Shown here one piece after another: positions 51,874-61,842 of a stretch of DNA of 64,000 bases. The first letter of the stretch is position 1; each line of letters opens with the position of its first letter. Under the pieces are notes generated by a model, which saw only the letters and a program-made list of their open reading frames with translations, made no database searches and was not told the DNA's origin. Source of the DNA: Mesonia profundi (GTDB lineage Bacteria > Bacteroidota > Bacteroidia > Flavobacteriales > Flavobacteriaceae); the NCBI RefSeq assembly GCF_031085155.1, contig NZ_JAVHUL010000001.1, positions 144,563 through 208,562 of the forward strand. The letters are read 5' to 3'. The position numbers and the translations under genes were made by a program.

Positions 51874-52773
51874 ATGACACTTATAGAGAAATTTTTAGAC
51901 TATTTAAGCTTAGAGAAAAACTATTCGGTGCAAACCATTACCGCTTATGGAAATGACATATTAAAATTTGAGCAATTTTGTGAAGCGCAATTTCAGGAAA
52001 CCGAATTGAAGAAGGTCAACTACTCCATCATTAGATCTTGGATTATAGACTTGTCGGAACATGAGATTTCCAACAATTCCATCAATAGGAAAATATCTTC
52101 GCTTAATGTATTTTATAAGTTTTTACTCAAAGTAAAAGAAATTGAAGTCTCTCCTTTAGTAAAACATAAAGCCTTAAAAGTTTCGAAGAAAATACAAGTC
52201 CCTTTTTCTGAAACGGAGATTCATCAAGTTCTTGGAGGGATAGAGGTCAACTCCTTTGCATCGTCTAGAGATCGCTTGTTGGTAGAATTATTATACGTTA
52301 CCGGAATGCGTAGGGCAGAGGTGATTTCTTTAACTATAGATCATCTTAATCTAGAGAATGGGACGTTAAAGTTTGTAGGGAAGAGAAATAAAGAGCGCGT
52401 GGTTCCTATTATAAAAAGTCTAGAAGCTAGTATTCGGGTATATTTAGCGTATAGAAAACGTTTGTTGGAAGATGTAGGAGCTCAAACTCCGCTCTTATTC
52501 TTAACGGAAAAAGGAAATGAGGTATATCCCAATTTAATCTATAGGAAAGTGAATGAAGTCTTTTCTATGGTTTCCACGAAGTCCAAAAAGAGTCCGCATG
52601 TATTAAGACACTCATTTGCGACGCATTTATTGGCGCAAGGAGCAAATTTACAAGAGGTAAAAGAATTATTGGGACACGACAGTTTAGCTTCAACGCAAGT
52701 CTATACGCATAACGACATCAATAGTTTAAAGAAGGTGTATGCAAATTCCCATCCTAGAAACAAGAAAAAATAA
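51874..52773 (+). CDS. xerC: Tyrosine recombinase, XerC/XerD type
   Basis: 299 residues, standard for Xer proteins. The N-terminal SAM-like domain begins 'FLDYLSLEKNYSVQTITAYGNDI'. The catalytic domain has Arg in 'VTGMRRAEVISL', Lys in 'FVGKRNKERVVP', the 'HVLRHSFATHLLAQG' box (His and Arg), 'LGHDSLASTQVYTHND' with the His and the nucleophilic Tyr. It resolves chromosome dimers at the dif site with a partner Xer protein. In related genomes this gene follows rpsU and precedes hpf; neither is seen here. The start codon abuts a strong hairpin, so expression from upstream transcription is probably low. No dif site seen in the window. Confidence 0.85.
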   Translation: MTLIEKFLDYLSLEKNYSVQTITAYGNDILKFEQFCEAQFQETELKKVNYSIIRSWIIDLSEHEISNNSINRKISSLNVFYKFLLKVKEIEVSPLVKHKALKVSKKIQVPFSETEIHQVLGGIEVNSFASSRDRLLVELLYVTGMRRAEVISLTIDHLNLENGTLKFVGKRNKERVVPIIKSLEASIRVYLAYRKRLLEDVGAQTPLLFLTEKGNEVYPNLIYRKVNEVFSMVSTKSKKSPHVLRHSFATHLLAQGANLQEVKELLGHDSLASTQVYTHNDINSLKKVYANSHPRNKKK

Positions 52774-52846
52774 CGGGAGTACTATTTTGATTTTCAACAG
52801 TATATTTTTGAAGGGATAAAAAAAATGAAAAAAAAGATTGAAATGT

Positions 52847-52877
52847 TTTGCACAATTCAGAAACTGCTTTATATTTG
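52847..52877 (+). promoter_or_regulatory. Bacteroidota promoter of the tRNA cluster
   Basis: -33 box TTTG (52847-52850), 19-bp spacer, -7 box TATATTTG (52870-52877): a consensus sigma-ABfr promoter, 52 bp upstream of the first tRNA. Confidence 0.8.
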
Positions 52878-52928
52878 CATTCCGTTAGAAAAGCGGTAGT
52901 TCTTTAAGAGTAGAAAATAATAAAAGAT

Positions 52929-53002
52929 GCCGATGTAGCTCAGCTGGCTAGAGCAGCTGATTTGTAATCAGCAGGTCGTGGGTTCGAGTCCCTCCATCGG
53001 CT
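52929..53002 (+). tRNA. tRNA-Thr (anticodon TGT)
   Basis: Acceptor stem GCCGATG/CATCGGC, D-loop GCTCAGCTGGCTAGAGC, anticodon loop TTTGTAA (TGT), T-arm GTGGGTTCGAGTCCCTC. No encoded CCA. Confidence 0.97.
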
Positions 53003-53047
53003 CTGTTCTATTGAAATTTTGAAGGTTTTTTTGTAAAAAACCACATT

Positions 53048-53129
<82 letters not shown>

Positions 53130-53175
53130 CTAAAATCTAGCTTCGGTTAGGTTTAAAGATGCAAAATTTTGGAAT

Positions 53176-53248
53176 GCGGGAGTAGCTCAGTTGGTAGAGC
53201 GTCAGCCTTCCAAGCTGAATGTCGCCAGTTCGAACCTGGTCTCCCGCT
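53176..53248 (+). tRNA. tRNA-Gly (anticodon TCC)
   Basis: Acceptor GCGGGAG/CTCCCGC, anticodon loop CTTCCAA (TCC), T-arm GCCAGTTCGAACCTGGT. Confidence 0.97.
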
Positions 53249-53314
53249 CTATTTTCACTAAAATTTATTTGGTGAAGATGGGGCTTAACTTGTATAAAGC
53301 AAAATAAGTTTTAT

Positions 53315-53386
53315 GCCGACGTAGCTCAGGGGTAGAGCGCTTCCTTGGTAAGGAAGAGGTCACGAGTTCAATTCTCGTCGTTGGCT
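53315..53386 (+). tRNA. tRNA-Thr (anticodon GGT)
   Basis: Acceptor GCCGACG/CGTTGGC, anticodon loop TTGGTAA (GGT), T-arm ACGAGTTCAATTCTCGT. Second Thr acceptor of the cluster. Confidence 0.97.
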
Positions 53387-53496
53387 CTAATGCTGAAGCG
53401 TTTGCTTTTCGTTAAACAAAACTCTAGGGTTGTTGTTTTTTTGTATTGTATAAAATTGAACACTAATATATAACTAAGATTAAATAAGTATTAATT

Positions 53497-54684
53497 ATGG
53501 CAAAGGAAACTTATGATCGTTCCAAACCGCACTTGAATATAGGTACAATTGGACACGTAGATCACGGAAAAACAACTTTAACAGCAGCGATAACGAAAGT
53601 TTTAGCAGATGCTGGATTTTCAGAAGCAAGTGCTTTTGATCAGATTGATAACGCTCCAGAAGAAAAGGAGAGAGGTATTACAATTAACTCTTCGCACGTT
53701 GAGTATGCTACTCAGAACCGTCACTACGCGCACGTTGACTGTCCAGGTCACGCCGATTACGTAAAGAACATGGTTACTGGTGCTGCACAAATGGACGGTG
53801 CGATCTTAGTTGTTGCTGCAACAGATGGTCCAATGCCACAAACTCGTGAGCACATCCTTTTAGGACGTCAGGTTGGTATTCCAAGAATCGTTGTGTTCTT
53901 GAATAAAGTTGATCTTGTTGATGATGAAGAATTATTAGAGCTTGTTGAGATGGAGGTGAGAGACTTACTTTCTTTCTACGAGTATGATGGTGATAATGGG
54001 CCTATCGTTTCTGGTTCTGCTTTAGGGGCGTTACAAGGAGAAGAAAAGTGGGCTAAAACAGTTTTAGAATTGATGGAGGCAGTTGATGCTTGGATCGAGT
54101 TGCCAGAACGTGATGTAGATAAGCCTTTCTTGATGCCTATCGAGGATGTATTCTCTATTACTGGACGTGGAACTGTAGCTACGGGTCGTATCGAAACTGG
54201 TATTGCTAATACAGGAGATCCTGTTGAGATTATTGGTATGGGTGCTGCTAAATTAACTTCTACGATTACTGGTATTGAAATGTTCCGTCAGATCCTTGAT
54301 AGAGGTGAAGCTGGAGATAACGCTGGTATCTTATTAAGAGGTATTGAGAAAACTCAGATCTCTAGAGGTATGGTTATTACTAAGCCTGGATCTGTAACTC
54401 CTCACGCTAAATTTAAGGCAGAGGTTTATATCCTTAAAAAAGAAGAAGGTGGGCGTCATACTCCGTTCCATAATAACTACCGTCCTCAGTTCTATGTAAG
54501 AACAACAGATGTTACAGGTACAATTAACCTGCCTGATGGAGTAGAGATGGTAATGCCTGGAGATAACTTAACTATTACTGTGGAGTTAATCCAAACTATT
54601 GCAATGAATGTTGGTCTTCGTTTTGCTATCCGTGAAGGAGGTAGAACAGTAGGTGCTGGTCAGGTTACTGAAATTTTAGACTAA
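53497..54684 (+). CDS. tuf: Elongation factor Tu
   Basis: 395 residues. G1 '[14 protein letters not shown]' near residue 19, switch I '[13 protein letters not shown]', G3 '[12 protein letters not shown]', G4 'NKVDLVDD', G5 'SGSALGAL'; domains 2 and 3 end with '[19 protein letters not shown]'. It carries aminoacyl-tRNA to the ribosome in the cytoplasm. It lies in the flavobacterial tRNA-tuf-tRNA-Trp-secE-nusG run and is likely transcribed from the tRNA promoter as well as its own; the 110-bp leader before the ATG has no clear hairpin. A long hairpin follows the stop. Confidence 0.99.
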   Translation: MAKETYDRSKPHLNIGTIGHVDHGKTTLTAAITKVLADAGFSEASAFDQIDNAPEEKERGITINSSHVEYATQNRHYAHVDCPGHADYVKNMVTGAAQMDGAILVVAATDGPMPQTREHILLGRQVGIPRIVVFLNKVDLVDDEELLELVEMEVRDLLSFYEYDGDNGPIVSGSALGALQGEEKWAKTVLELMEAVDAWIELPERDVDKPFLMPIEDVFSITGRGTVATGRIETGIANTGDPVEIIGMGAAKLTSTITGIEMFRQILDRGEAGDNAGILLRGIEKTQISRGMVITKPGSVTPHAKFKAEVYILKKEEGGRHTPFHNNYRPQFYVRTTDVTGTINLPDGVEMVMPGDNLTITVELIQTIAMNVGLRFAIREGGRTVGAGQVTEILD

Positions 54685-54699
54685 TTTTTAATATATACT

Positions 54700-54741
54700 T
54701 ATAAGTCAAAGGTGTTTCAATTATGAAACGCCTTGACTTAT
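54700..54741 (+). other. Long hairpin between tuf and tRNA-Trp
   Basis: TATAAGTCAAAGG.GTTTCA pairs with TGAAACGCCTTGACTTATA with one bulge and a three-base loop. There is no T-run after it and the tRNA starts five bases later, so it is more likely an RNA-processing site or tuf mRNA 3' end than a terminator. Confidence 0.7.
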
Positions 54742-54745
54742 AGAT

Positions 54746-54818
54746 ACGGGTTTAGCTCAGTTGGTAGAGCACTGGTCTCCAAAACCAGGTGTCGGGAGTT
54801 CGAGCCTCTCAACCCGTG
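54746..54818 (+). tRNA. tRNA-Trp (anticodon CCA)
   Basis: Acceptor ACGGGTT/AACCCGT, D-arm GCTCAGTTGGTAGAGC, anticodon loop CTCCAAA (CCA), T-arm GGGAGTTCGAGCCTCTC. Confidence 0.97.
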
Positions 54819-54832
54819 CAAATAAAATAATC

Positions 54833-55030
54833 ATGGCAGGAATCGTAAATTATATTTCAGAGTCTTATAGCGAGTTAAAAAACCACGTAACTTGGCCCTC
54901 TTATGCGGAGGCTCAAAGACTATCGGTTATTGTGCTTGTTTTTTCAGTATTATTCTCTTTAGCGATTTGGGGTGTAGATACTGTTTTTAGTTCTGCAATT
55001 GAGCAATATTTTAATTGGGTTAAATCTTAA
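54833..55030 (+). CDS. secE: Protein translocase subunit SecE
   Basis: 65 residues from the ATG at 54833; a longer in-frame reading would run back into the tRNA-Trp gene and is rejected. The conserved amphipathic piece 'SYSELKNHVTWPSYAEAQR' with the TWP motif precedes the single membrane helix 'VIVLVFSVLFSLAIWGVDTVF' (shown: VFSVLFSLAIWGVDTVF). SecE clamps SecY in the translocase. The single-helix form is usual outside the Enterobacteria. It starts 14 bp after tRNA-Trp and 15 bp before nusG. Confidence 0.95.
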   Translation: MAGIVNYISESYSELKNHVTWPSYAEAQRLSVIVLVFSVLFSLAIWGVDTVFSSAIEQYFNWVKS

Positions 55031-55045
55031 GAATTAATCAACGAT

Positions 55046-55597
55046 ATGTCTGAAGGGAATTTGAAAAAGTGGTATGTAGTTCGTGCCGTAAGTGGTCAGG
55101 AAAATAAGGTTAAGGATTATATAGAGAAGGAAATCGCGCATCAGGGTTTAGAAGATTTTGTAGAGCAAGTTTTAGTGCCTACAGAGAAGGTTATCCAAAT
55201 TCGTGACGGGAAAAAAATAAACAAAGAAAGAGTTTATTTCCCTGGTTACATTATGGTTCAAGCTAATATATCAGGAGAGATTCCTCATATTATTAAGGGG
55301 ATAAATGGAGTGATTGGTTTCTTAGGAGAGACTAAAGGGGGAGATCCTGTTCCGTTAAGAAAATCTGAAGTCAATAGAATGTTAGGGAAGGTGGATGAGT
55401 TATCTGTACAAGCAGACTCTGTAGCTATTCCTTTTACTGTTGGGGAAACTATTAAAGTAGTGGATGGTCCGTTTAACGGATTTAATGGAGTAGTAGAAAA
55501 AGTAAATGAAGATAAGCGTAAGCTTGAGGTAATGGTAAAAATCTTTGGAAGAAAGACGCCATTAGAGTTGAGTTATATGCAAGTTGAGAAAATATAA
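55046..55597 (+). CDS. nusG: Transcription termination/antitermination factor NusG
   Basis: 183 residues. NGN domain: 'KKWYVVRAVSGQENKVKDYIE' (shown: WYVVRAVSGQENKV), 'ERVYFPGYIMVQANI' and 'INGVIGFLGE'. A linker leads to the KOW domain 'FTVGETIKVVDGPFNGFNGVVEKVNEDKRKL' (shown: KVVDGPFNGFNGVVEKV). It binds RNA polymerase at the clamp and couples it to the ribosome or Rho. Standard operon position before rplK. Confidence 0.98.
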   Translation: MSEGNLKKWYVVRAVSGQENKVKDYIEKEIAHQGLEDFVEQVLVPTEKVIQIRDGKKINKERVYFPGYIMVQANISGEIPHIIKGINGVIGFLGETKGGDPVPLRKSEVNRMLGKVDELSVQADSVAIPFTVGETIKVVDGPFNGFNGVVEKVNEDKRKLEVMVKIFGRKTPLELSYMQVEKI

Positions 55598-55671
55598 ATT
55601 GTTACATATTATATATTAGAATTATTATTAATGCTTCCACTTTAAAAATAATTCAAACTAAATTTTAAGAA

Positions 55672-56109
55672 ATGGCAAAAGAAATAAGTAAGGTTGTAAA
55701 GCTACAAGTAAAAGGAGGCGCGGCAAACCCGTCGCCACCAGTTGGACCTGCTTTAGGTGCTGCCGGAGTTAATATCATGGAATTCTGTAAGCAATTCAAT
55801 GGTAGAACACAGGATAAGGCTGGTAAAGTATTACCAGTTGCAATTACAGTATATAAAGATAAGTCTTTTGATTTTGTAATTAAAACTCCTCCAGCAGCTG
55901 TTCAACTTATGGAAGCAGCGAAAACAAAGAAAGGTTCAGGAGAGCCAAATAGAAAGAAAATAGCAAGTGTAACTTGGGATCAAGTAAAAGCTATTGCTGA
56001 GGATAAAATGCAAGATTTAAATGCATTCACTGTCGAGTCTGCTATGAAAATGGTAGCTGGTACTGCACGTTCAATAGGAGTAACAGTAAAAGGTGATGCA
56101 CCATTTTAA
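55672..56109 (+). CDS. rplK: 50S ribosomal protein L11
   Basis: 145 residues: '[21 protein letters not shown]' near the start (shown: [18 protein letters not shown]), '[11 protein letters not shown]'-like '[15 protein letters not shown]', and the RNA-binding C-terminal domain '[23 protein letters not shown]' (shown: [15 protein letters not shown]). It forms the L11 stalk base with 23S rRNA. Followed by rplA after 18 bp. Confidence 0.99.
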   Translation: MAKEISKVVKLQVKGGAANPSPPVGPALGAAGVNIMEFCKQFNGRTQDKAGKVLPVAITVYKDKSFDFVIKTPPAAVQLMEAAKTKKGSGEPNRKKIASVTWDQVKAIAEDKMQDLNAFTVESAMKMVAGTARSIGVTVKGDAPF

Positions 56110-56127
56110 TCCAAAAAGAAAGTAAAA

Positions 56128-56826
56128 ATGGCAAAATTAACAAAAAAGCAAAAGGAAGTTCAGACTAAAATAGATTCTACAAGAACCTATAGTGTTGCTG
56201 AAGCTTCTGCTTTAATAAAAGAAGTTTCTAACGTAAATTTCGATCCTTCTGTAGATCTAGCAGTTCGTTTAAGTGTTGATCCACGTAAAGCAAACCAAAT
56301 GGTTAGAGGGGTAGTAACACTTCCTCACGGAACTGGTAAAGATGTAAAAGTATTGGCTTTAGTAACTCCAGATAAGGAGCAAGAAGCTAAAGATGCTGGA
56401 GCAGATTACGTTGGGTTGGATGAGTATTTAGAGAAAATCAAAGGTGGTTGGACAGACGTGGACGTAATTATCACTATGCCAAGCGTTATGGGGAAATTAG
56501 GTCCTTTAGGTAGAGTTTTAGGTCCTAGGGGTTTAATGCCTAACCCCAAAACAGGTACAGTGACCATGGATGTTGCTAAAGCAGTATCTGATGTTAAAGC
56601 TGGTAAAATTGACTTTAGAGTTGATAAAACTGGTATTGTACACGCAGGGATTGGTAAAGCCTCTTTTGATGCAGACAAAATTGCTGGAAACGCAAGAGAA
56701 TTATTAACTACGCTAGTAAAATTGAAACCTCAGGCAGCTAAAGGTGTTTATATTAAAAGTATTTACATGTCTAGTACAATGAGCCCAAGTGTTGAGATTG
56801 ATACAAAAAGGTTTACTGAGCAATAA
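56128..56826 (+). CDS. rplA: 50S ribosomal protein L1
   Basis: 232 residues: '[20 protein letters not shown]', the conserved '[24 protein letters not shown]' (shown: [15 protein letters not shown]), and '[20 protein letters not shown]'. L1 binds 23S rRNA helix 76 and, in many bacteria, represses its own operon. Rides between rplK and rplJ, with 9 bp to the latter, so no separate leader for rplJ fits. Confidence 0.99.
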   Translation: MAKLTKKQKEVQTKIDSTRTYSVAEASALIKEVSNVNFDPSVDLAVRLSVDPRKANQMVRGVVTLPHGTGKDVKVLALVTPDKEQEAKDAGADYVGLDEYLEKIKGGWTDVDVIITMPSVMGKLGPLGRVLGPRGLMPNPKTGTVTMDVAKAVSDVKAGKIDFRVDKTGIVHAGIGKASFDADKIAGNARELLTTLVKLKPQAAKGVYIKSIYMSSTMSPSVEIDTKRFTEQ

Positions 56827-56835
56827 TTAGATATT

Positions 56836-57357
56836 ATGACAAGAGAAGAAAAATCACAAGTAATAAAAGATTTAACTGCCCAGTTGACTGATACCTCAAT
56901 TATCTATTTAGCAGATATTTCAGGTTTAAATGCAGGAGCAACGACTAACTTAAGAAGAGCTTGTTTTAAAGCTAACGTTACGTTAGAAGTAGTTAAAAAT
57001 ACATTGTTGGCTAAAGCTATGGAAGCTTCCGATAAAGATTTCGGAGATTTACCATCCACTTTAAAAGGCAATACATCAATAATGATCGCTGAAGTTGGTA
57101 ATGCGCCAGCTAAGGTAATTAAAGAATTCAGAAAAAAGGCTGAAAAGCCTCTTTTGAAAGGAGCATTCATTAACGAGGCTATATATGTAGGGGATGAGAA
57201 TTTAGAGTCTCTTTCTAACATTAAGTCTAAAGATGAAGTTATTGGAGATATCATTGGATTACTTCAGTCTCCTGCTAAAAACGTGGTTTCAGCACTTAAA
57301 TCAGGTGGTGGTAAACTCGCAGGAATTCTTAAGACTCTTTCTGAAAAAGAAGGATAA
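56836..57357 (+). CDS. rplJ: 50S ribosomal protein L10
   Basis: 173 residues: 'EKSQVIKDLTAQLTDTS' at the start, 'LRRACFKANVTLEVVKNTLL' in the RNA-binding part, 'EFRKKAEKPLLKGAF', and a C-terminal helix 'NVVSALKSGGGKLAGILKTL' that binds L7/L12 dimers. Because the gap to rplA is only 9 bp, the separate L10 leader known from other bacteria is absent here. Confidence 0.98.
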   Translation: MTREEKSQVIKDLTAQLTDTSIIYLADISGLNAGATTNLRRACFKANVTLEVVKNTLLAKAMEASDKDFGDLPSTLKGNTSIMIAEVGNAPAKVIKEFRKKAEKPLLKGAFINEAIYVGDENLESLSNIKSKDEVIGDIIGLLQSPAKNVVSALKSGGGKLAGILKTLSEKEG

Positions 57358-57409
57358 ACACGTACGCACTTTTTAATAAATATAATTACACATTTTAAAA
57401 CGATAGAAA

Positions 57410-57784
57410 ATGGCAGAATTAAAAGATTTCGCAGAACAGTTAGTTAACTTAACAGTAAAAGAAGTAAACGAGTTAGCTGATATATTAAAAGAAGAATATG
57501 GTATCGAACCTGCAGCTGCTGCAGTAGTTGCTGGTGGTGGAGCCGGAGGTGGTGAAGAAGCTGCTGAAGAGCAAACTGAGTTTGATGTAATCCTTACCGC
57601 AGCTGGTGGTTCTAAGTTAGCAGTTGTAAAATTAGTTAAAGAATTAACTGGTTTAGGATTAAAAGATGCTAAAGGTTTAGTAGATGGTGCACCAGCTCCA
57701 GTAAAGGAAGGTGTTTCTAAAGACGAGGCTGAGGCATTAAAATCTCAATTAGAAGAAGCAGGAGCTGAGGTTGAGCTTAAGTAA
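57410..57784 (+). CDS. rplL: 50S ribosomal protein L7/L12
   Basis: 124 residues: N-terminal dimer domain '[24 protein letters not shown]' (shown: [14 protein letters not shown]), a Gly/Ala/Glu-rich hinge ('[20 protein letters not shown]'), and the C-terminal domain '[20 protein letters not shown]', '[15 protein letters not shown]'. It recruits translation GTPases to the stalk. A long hairpin lies between it and rpoB. Confidence 0.99.
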   Translation: MAELKDFAEQLVNLTVKEVNELADILKEEYGIEPAAAAVVAGGGAGGGEEAAEEQTEFDVILTAAGGSKLAVVKLVKELTGLGLKDAKGLVDGAPAPVKEGVSKDEAEALKSQLEEAGAEVELK

Positions 57785-57806
57785 GCTTAACAAGCAATAG
57801 TATTTA

Positions 57807-57844
57807 GGTTTAGACCTCAAGCTTTAGGCTTGAAGGTCTAAACC
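57807..57844 (+). promoter_or_regulatory. Hairpin in the rplL-rpoB spacer
   Basis: GGTTTAGACCTCAAGC, loop TTTAG, GCTTGAAGGTCTAAACC (one bulged A), not followed by a clean T-run. Position and shape fit an attenuator or RNase III site separating ribosomal protein and polymerase gene output. A second small palindrome, GCGTATGTATACGC, follows at 57851. Confidence 0.7.
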
Positions 57845-57954
57845 ATTTTGCGTATGTATACGCAGCGTTTATTCGCAAACATTTTTATATTTAATTAGGC
57901 TTTTGATATTTTGATGTAGCCTCAAATATTAGAAACCTCAAATTCCGTCCATAG

Positions 57955-60900
57955 ATGTTAGAAACGCAAGCTGAAAGATTGAATTTCTCTTCTGTTAAGA
58001 ACAGACCTGATTATCCGGATTTTCTTGATATCCAGATAAAGTCATTTCAGGATTTTTTTCAATTAGAAACAAAATCAGAAGAAAGAGGGAATGAAGGATT
58101 ATATAATACCTTCATGGAAAATTTCCCTATTACGGATACCCGTAATCAGTTCGTATTAGAATTTTTAGACTATTTTGTAGACCCTCCACGTTACTCTATT
58201 CAAGAGTGTATTGAGCGAGGGTTGACTTATAGTGTGCCTTTAAAAGCGAGGTTAAAGCTTTACTGTACCGATCCTGAACATGAAGATTTCGAAACCATCG
58301 TTCAAGATGTATATTTAGGTACAATCCCTTACATGACTCCAAGTGGTACCTTTTGTATTAATGGAGCAGAACGTGTGGTAGTATCGCAATTACACCGTTC
58401 TCCGGGAGTGTTTTTTGGACAGTCTTTTCACGCTAACGGAACTAAATTATATTCTGCCAGAGTAATTCCTTTTAAAGGATCTTGGATAGAATTTGCGACG
58501 GATATCAATAGCGTTATGTATGCGTATATTGATAGAAAGAAGAAATTGCCAGTTACTACTCTTTTCCGTGCGATCGGATTTGAAAGAGATAAAGATATTT
58601 TAGAGATTTTTGATCTTGCTGAAGAAATTAAGGTTTCAAAATCTGGATTAAAAAAAGTATTAGGTAGAAAATTAGCTGCACGTGTATTAAATACGTGGTA
58701 TGAAGATTTTGTAGATGAAGATACAGGAGAAGTAGTTTCTATTGAGCGTAATGAAATCGTTTTAGATCGGGATACTGAGCTTAACAAAGATCATATCGAA
58801 GAGATTCTAGAAACAGGTACGAAGACTATACTTTTACATAAAGAAGATAATTCTACTGGAGATTACGCTATTATTCACAACACCTTACAAAAGGATCCTA
58901 CCAATTCAGAAAAAGAAGCGGTAGAACATATATATAGACAATTACGTAACGCTGAGCCGCCAGATGAGGAAACGGCTAGAGGAATTATTGATAAATTATT
59001 TTTTTCTGACCAACGCTATAATTTAGGGGAAGTTGGACGTTACCGAATGAATAAAAAATTAGGTTTAGATATCCCTATGGATAAGCAAGTGCTTACCAAA
59101 GAAGATATCATTACCATTATTAAATATTTAATTGAGTTGATCAACTCAAAAGCAGAGATTGATGATATCGATCACTTGTCTAACCGTCGTGTTAGAACAG
59201 TAGGAGAGCAGTTGTCTCAGCAATTTGGTGTAGGTCTTGCTCGTATGGCAAGAACCATTCGTGAGCGTATGAATGTACGTGATAACGAAGTGTTTACTCC
59301 TATTGATTTAATTAATGCAAAAACACTTTCATCTGTAATTAATTCTTTCTTTGGGACCAACCAGCTGTCCCAATTTATGGATCAAACCAACCCGCTGGCA
59401 GAAATTACGCATAAGCGTCGTCTCTCTGCATTAGGACCAGGTGGTTTATCTAGAGAAAGAGCAGGATTTGAGGTTCGTGATGTTCACTATACACACTACG
59501 GTAGACTTTGTCCTATTGAAACTCCAGAGGGGCCAAACATTGGTCTAATTTCTTCACTTTCTGTATATGCAAAAGTGAACGGAATGGGATTCATTGAGAC
59601 GCCTTACCGTAAAGTAGAGGATGGAAAAATCGATCTTCAAACAGAACCGGTTTATTTCTCTGCAGAAGAAGAAGAAGGAAAGTTAATTGCACAAGCAAAC
59701 ATTCCATTAAAAGAAGATGGTACGATTAATACCGATAAGGTAATTGCTCGTATGGAAGGAGATTTCCCTGTAGTAGATCCAAAAGAGATTCACTTTACAG
59801 ATGTTGCTCCCAACCAAATTTCATCTATATCTGCGTCATTAATTCCTTTCTTGGAACATGATGATGCCAACCGTGCCTTGATGGGATCGAATATGATGCG
59901 TCAGGCTGTACCTTTATTAAGAGTTGATTCTCCTATTGTTGGTACCGGATTGGAACGTCAGGTAGCTTCAGATTCTCGAGTATTAATTAATGCGGAAGGA
60001 GCTGGAACTGTGGAGTATGTAGATGCTCAGAAAGTAACTATTAAATATGATCGTACCGAAGAAGAAAGAATGGTGAGTTTCGACTCAGATTCTAAGACGT
60101 ACAATCTTATTAAATTTAGAAAAACAAACCAAGGTACTTCGGTCAACTTGAAGCCTATTGTTCGCATTGGCGATAGAGTGGCTAAAGGGCAAGTACTTTG
60201 TCAAGGATACGCTACAGAAGCTGGAGAATTAGCTTTAGGTAGAAATATGAAAGTAGCCTTTATGCCTTGGAAAGGGTATAACTTTGAGGATGCGATTGTA
60301 ATTTCAGAGAAAGTAGTAAGAGAAGATATCTTTACTTCTATCCATATTGATGAGTATTCTCTAGAAGTTAGAGATACCAAATTAGGAAATGAAGAATTGA
60401 CCAATGATATTCCTAACGTTTCAGAAGACGCTACAAGAGATCTTGATGAGCACGGGATGATTCGTATTGGAGCAGAGGTGAAACCAGGAGATATTCTTAT
60501 TGGAAAGATTACTCCAAAAGGAGAATCAGATCCAACGCCAGAAGAAAAACTTTTACGTGCCATCTTTGGTGACAAAGCAGGGGATGTAAAAGATGCTTCT
60601 CTAAAAGCTTCTCCTTCATTAAATGGGGTAGTAATTAACAAAAAGTTATTTGCTAGAGCCGTTAAGGATAAGCGCAAGAGAGCTCAAGACAAAGAAGACA
60701 TTGCAAGACTTGAAGATAAATACAGAGTTAAGTTTGAAACGCTTAAAAATGAATTAATCGATAAGTTATTTGTCATCGTTGGTGGAAAAACAGCACAGGG
60801 GGTTAAGAACGATTTAGGGGAAGATGTTTTACCAAAAGGTAAGAAGTATACACTTAAAATGTTAAACTCTGTAGATGATTATACCCACTTAACTCAAGGT

Positions 60901-61767
60901 AGTTGGACTGTTGATGATCATGTAAATTCATTGGTAGCCGATTTAGTTCACAACTACAAAATTAAAGAAAACGATCTTCAAGGAAACTTACGAAGAGAGA
61001 AGTTTACGATTTCTGTAGGAGATGAATTACCATCAGGAATTATTAAACTAGCTAAAGTTTACATCGCTAAGAAGCGTAAACTTAAAGTAGGAGATAAGAT
61101 GGCGGGTCGTCACGGTAACAAGGGTATTATTGCGCGTATTGTACGTCAAGAAGATATGCCTTTCTTAGATGATGGAACACCAGTAGACATTGTGTTGAAC
61201 CCATTAGGGGTACCTTCTCGTATGAATATTGGACAAATTTATGAAACCGTATTAGGTTGGGCAGGAGAGAAATTAGGTCAAAAGTATGCAACGCCAATTT
61301 TTGACGGAGCTACAATTGATCAAATTAACGACCTGACTGATAAAGCAGGTATTCCAAGATTTGGACATACCTACTTATTTGATGGAGGAACAGGTGATCG
61401 TTTTGATCAACCGGCAACCGTTGGAATCATTTATATGCTGAAATTAGGGCATATGATTGAAGACAAGATGCACGCACGTTCTATTGGACCTTACTCTTTA
61501 ATTACACAACAACCATTAGGTGGTAAAGCACAATTTGGAGGTCAGCGTTTTGGAGAGATGGAAGTTTGGGCTTTAGAGGCATATGGTGCTTCTGCAACCC
61601 TTCGTGAAATCTTAACTGTAAAATCTGATGATGTAATTGGTAGAGCTAAAACTTACGAGGCAATCGTGAAAGGTGAACCAATGCCAGAACCAGGATTACC
61701 AGAGTCTTTTAACGTGTTAATGCACGAATTAAAAGGTTTAGGATTGGATATTAAGTTAGAAGAGTAA
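57955..61767 (+). CDS. rpoB: RNA polymerase beta subunit
   Basis: 1270 residues, as in other Bacteroidota. Landmarks: '[10 protein letters not shown]', the rifampicin region '[26 protein letters not shown]' (shown: [25 protein letters not shown]) with the sensitive-type Asp, His and Ser retained, '[14 protein letters not shown]', '[12 protein letters not shown]', and C-terminal '[24 protein letters not shown]' (shown: [17 protein letters not shown]). It forms the catalytic core with beta'. Ends 75 bp before rpoC; preceded by the hairpin spacer. No classical rifampicin-resistance substitution is visible. Confidence 0.99.
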   Translation: MLETQAERLNFSSVKNRPDYPDFLDIQIKSFQDFFQLETKSEERGNEGLYNTFMENFPITDTRNQFVLEFLDYFVDPPRYSIQECIERGLTYSVPLKARLKLYCTDPEHEDFETIVQDVYLGTIPYMTPSGTFCINGAERVVVSQLHRSPGVFFGQSFHANGTKLYSARVIPFKGSWIEFATDINSVMYAYIDRKKKLPVTTLFRAIGFERDKDILEIFDLAEEIKVSKSGLKKVLGRKLAARVLNTWYEDFVDEDTGEVVSIERNEIVLDRDTELNKDHIEEILETGTKTILLHKEDNSTGDYAIIHNTLQKDPTNSEKEAVEHIYRQLRNAEPPDEETARGIIDKLFFSDQRYNLGEVGRYRMNKKLGLDIPMDKQVLTKEDIITIIKYLIELINSKAEIDDIDHLSNRRVRTVGEQLSQQFGVGLARMARTIRERMNVRDNEVFTPIDLINAKTLSSVINSFFGTNQLSQFMDQTNPLAEITHKRRLSALGPGGLSRERAGFEVRDVHYTHYGRLCPIETPEGPNIGLISSLSVYAKVNGMGFIETPYRKVEDGKIDLQTEPVYFSAEEEEGKLIAQANIPLKEDGTINTDKVIARMEGDFPVVDPKEIHFTDVAPNQISSISASLIPFLEHDDANRALMGSNMMRQAVPLLRVDSPIVGTGLERQVASDSRVLINAEGAGTVEYVDAQKVTIKYDRTEEERMVSFDSDSKTYNLIKFRKTNQGTSVNLKPIVRIGDRVAKGQVLCQGYATEAGELALGRNMKVAFMPWKGYNFEDAIVISEKVVREDIFTSIHIDEYSLEVRDTKLGNEELTNDIPNVSEDATRDLDEHGMIRIGAEVKPGDILIGKITPKGESDPTPEEKLLRAIFGDKAGDVKDASLKASPSLNGVVINKKLFARAVKDKRKRAQDKEDIARLEDKYRVKFETLKNELIDKLFVIVGGKTAQGVKNDLGEDVLPKGKKYTLKMLNSVDDYTHLTQGSWTVDDHVNSLVADLVHNYKIKENDLQGNLRREKFTISVGDELPSGIIKLAKVYIAKKRKLKVGDKMAGRHGNKGIIARIVRQEDMPFLDDGTPVDIVLNPLGVPSRMNIGQIYETVLGWAGEKLGQKYATPIFDGATIDQINDLTDKAGIPRFGHTYLFDGGTGDRFDQPATVGIIYMLKLGHMIEDKMHARSIGPYSLITQQPLGGKAQFGGQRFGEMEVWALEAYGASATLREILTVKSDDVIGRAKTYEAIVKGEPMPEPGLPESFNVLMHELKGLGLDIKLEE

Positions 61768-61776
61768 TAAGGATTG

Positions 61777-61794
61777 CCTTCGCTTCGGCGAGGG
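61777..61794 (+). other. UUCG-loop hairpin between rpoB and rpoC
   Basis: CCTTCGC-TTCG-GCGAGGG, a small very stable stem in the 75-bp spacer without T-run; probably an mRNA-processing or stability element. Confidence 0.6.
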
Positions 61795-61842
61795 TATCTC
61801 TTATAAGGCTAAAATTATAATAATTCTTTAGTACCATATATT

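Noticed and set aside
51874-52773. Phage or integrative-element integrase
   Set aside because: Length, motifs and position beside the tRNA-tuf block fit a chromosomal Xer protein; there is no att-like repeat at the tRNA genes.
57807-57864. Terminator separating rplL from rpoB
   Set aside because: The stem is strong but no T-run follows and no new -7 box of quality lies before rpoB, so attenuation or processing is more likely than full termination.
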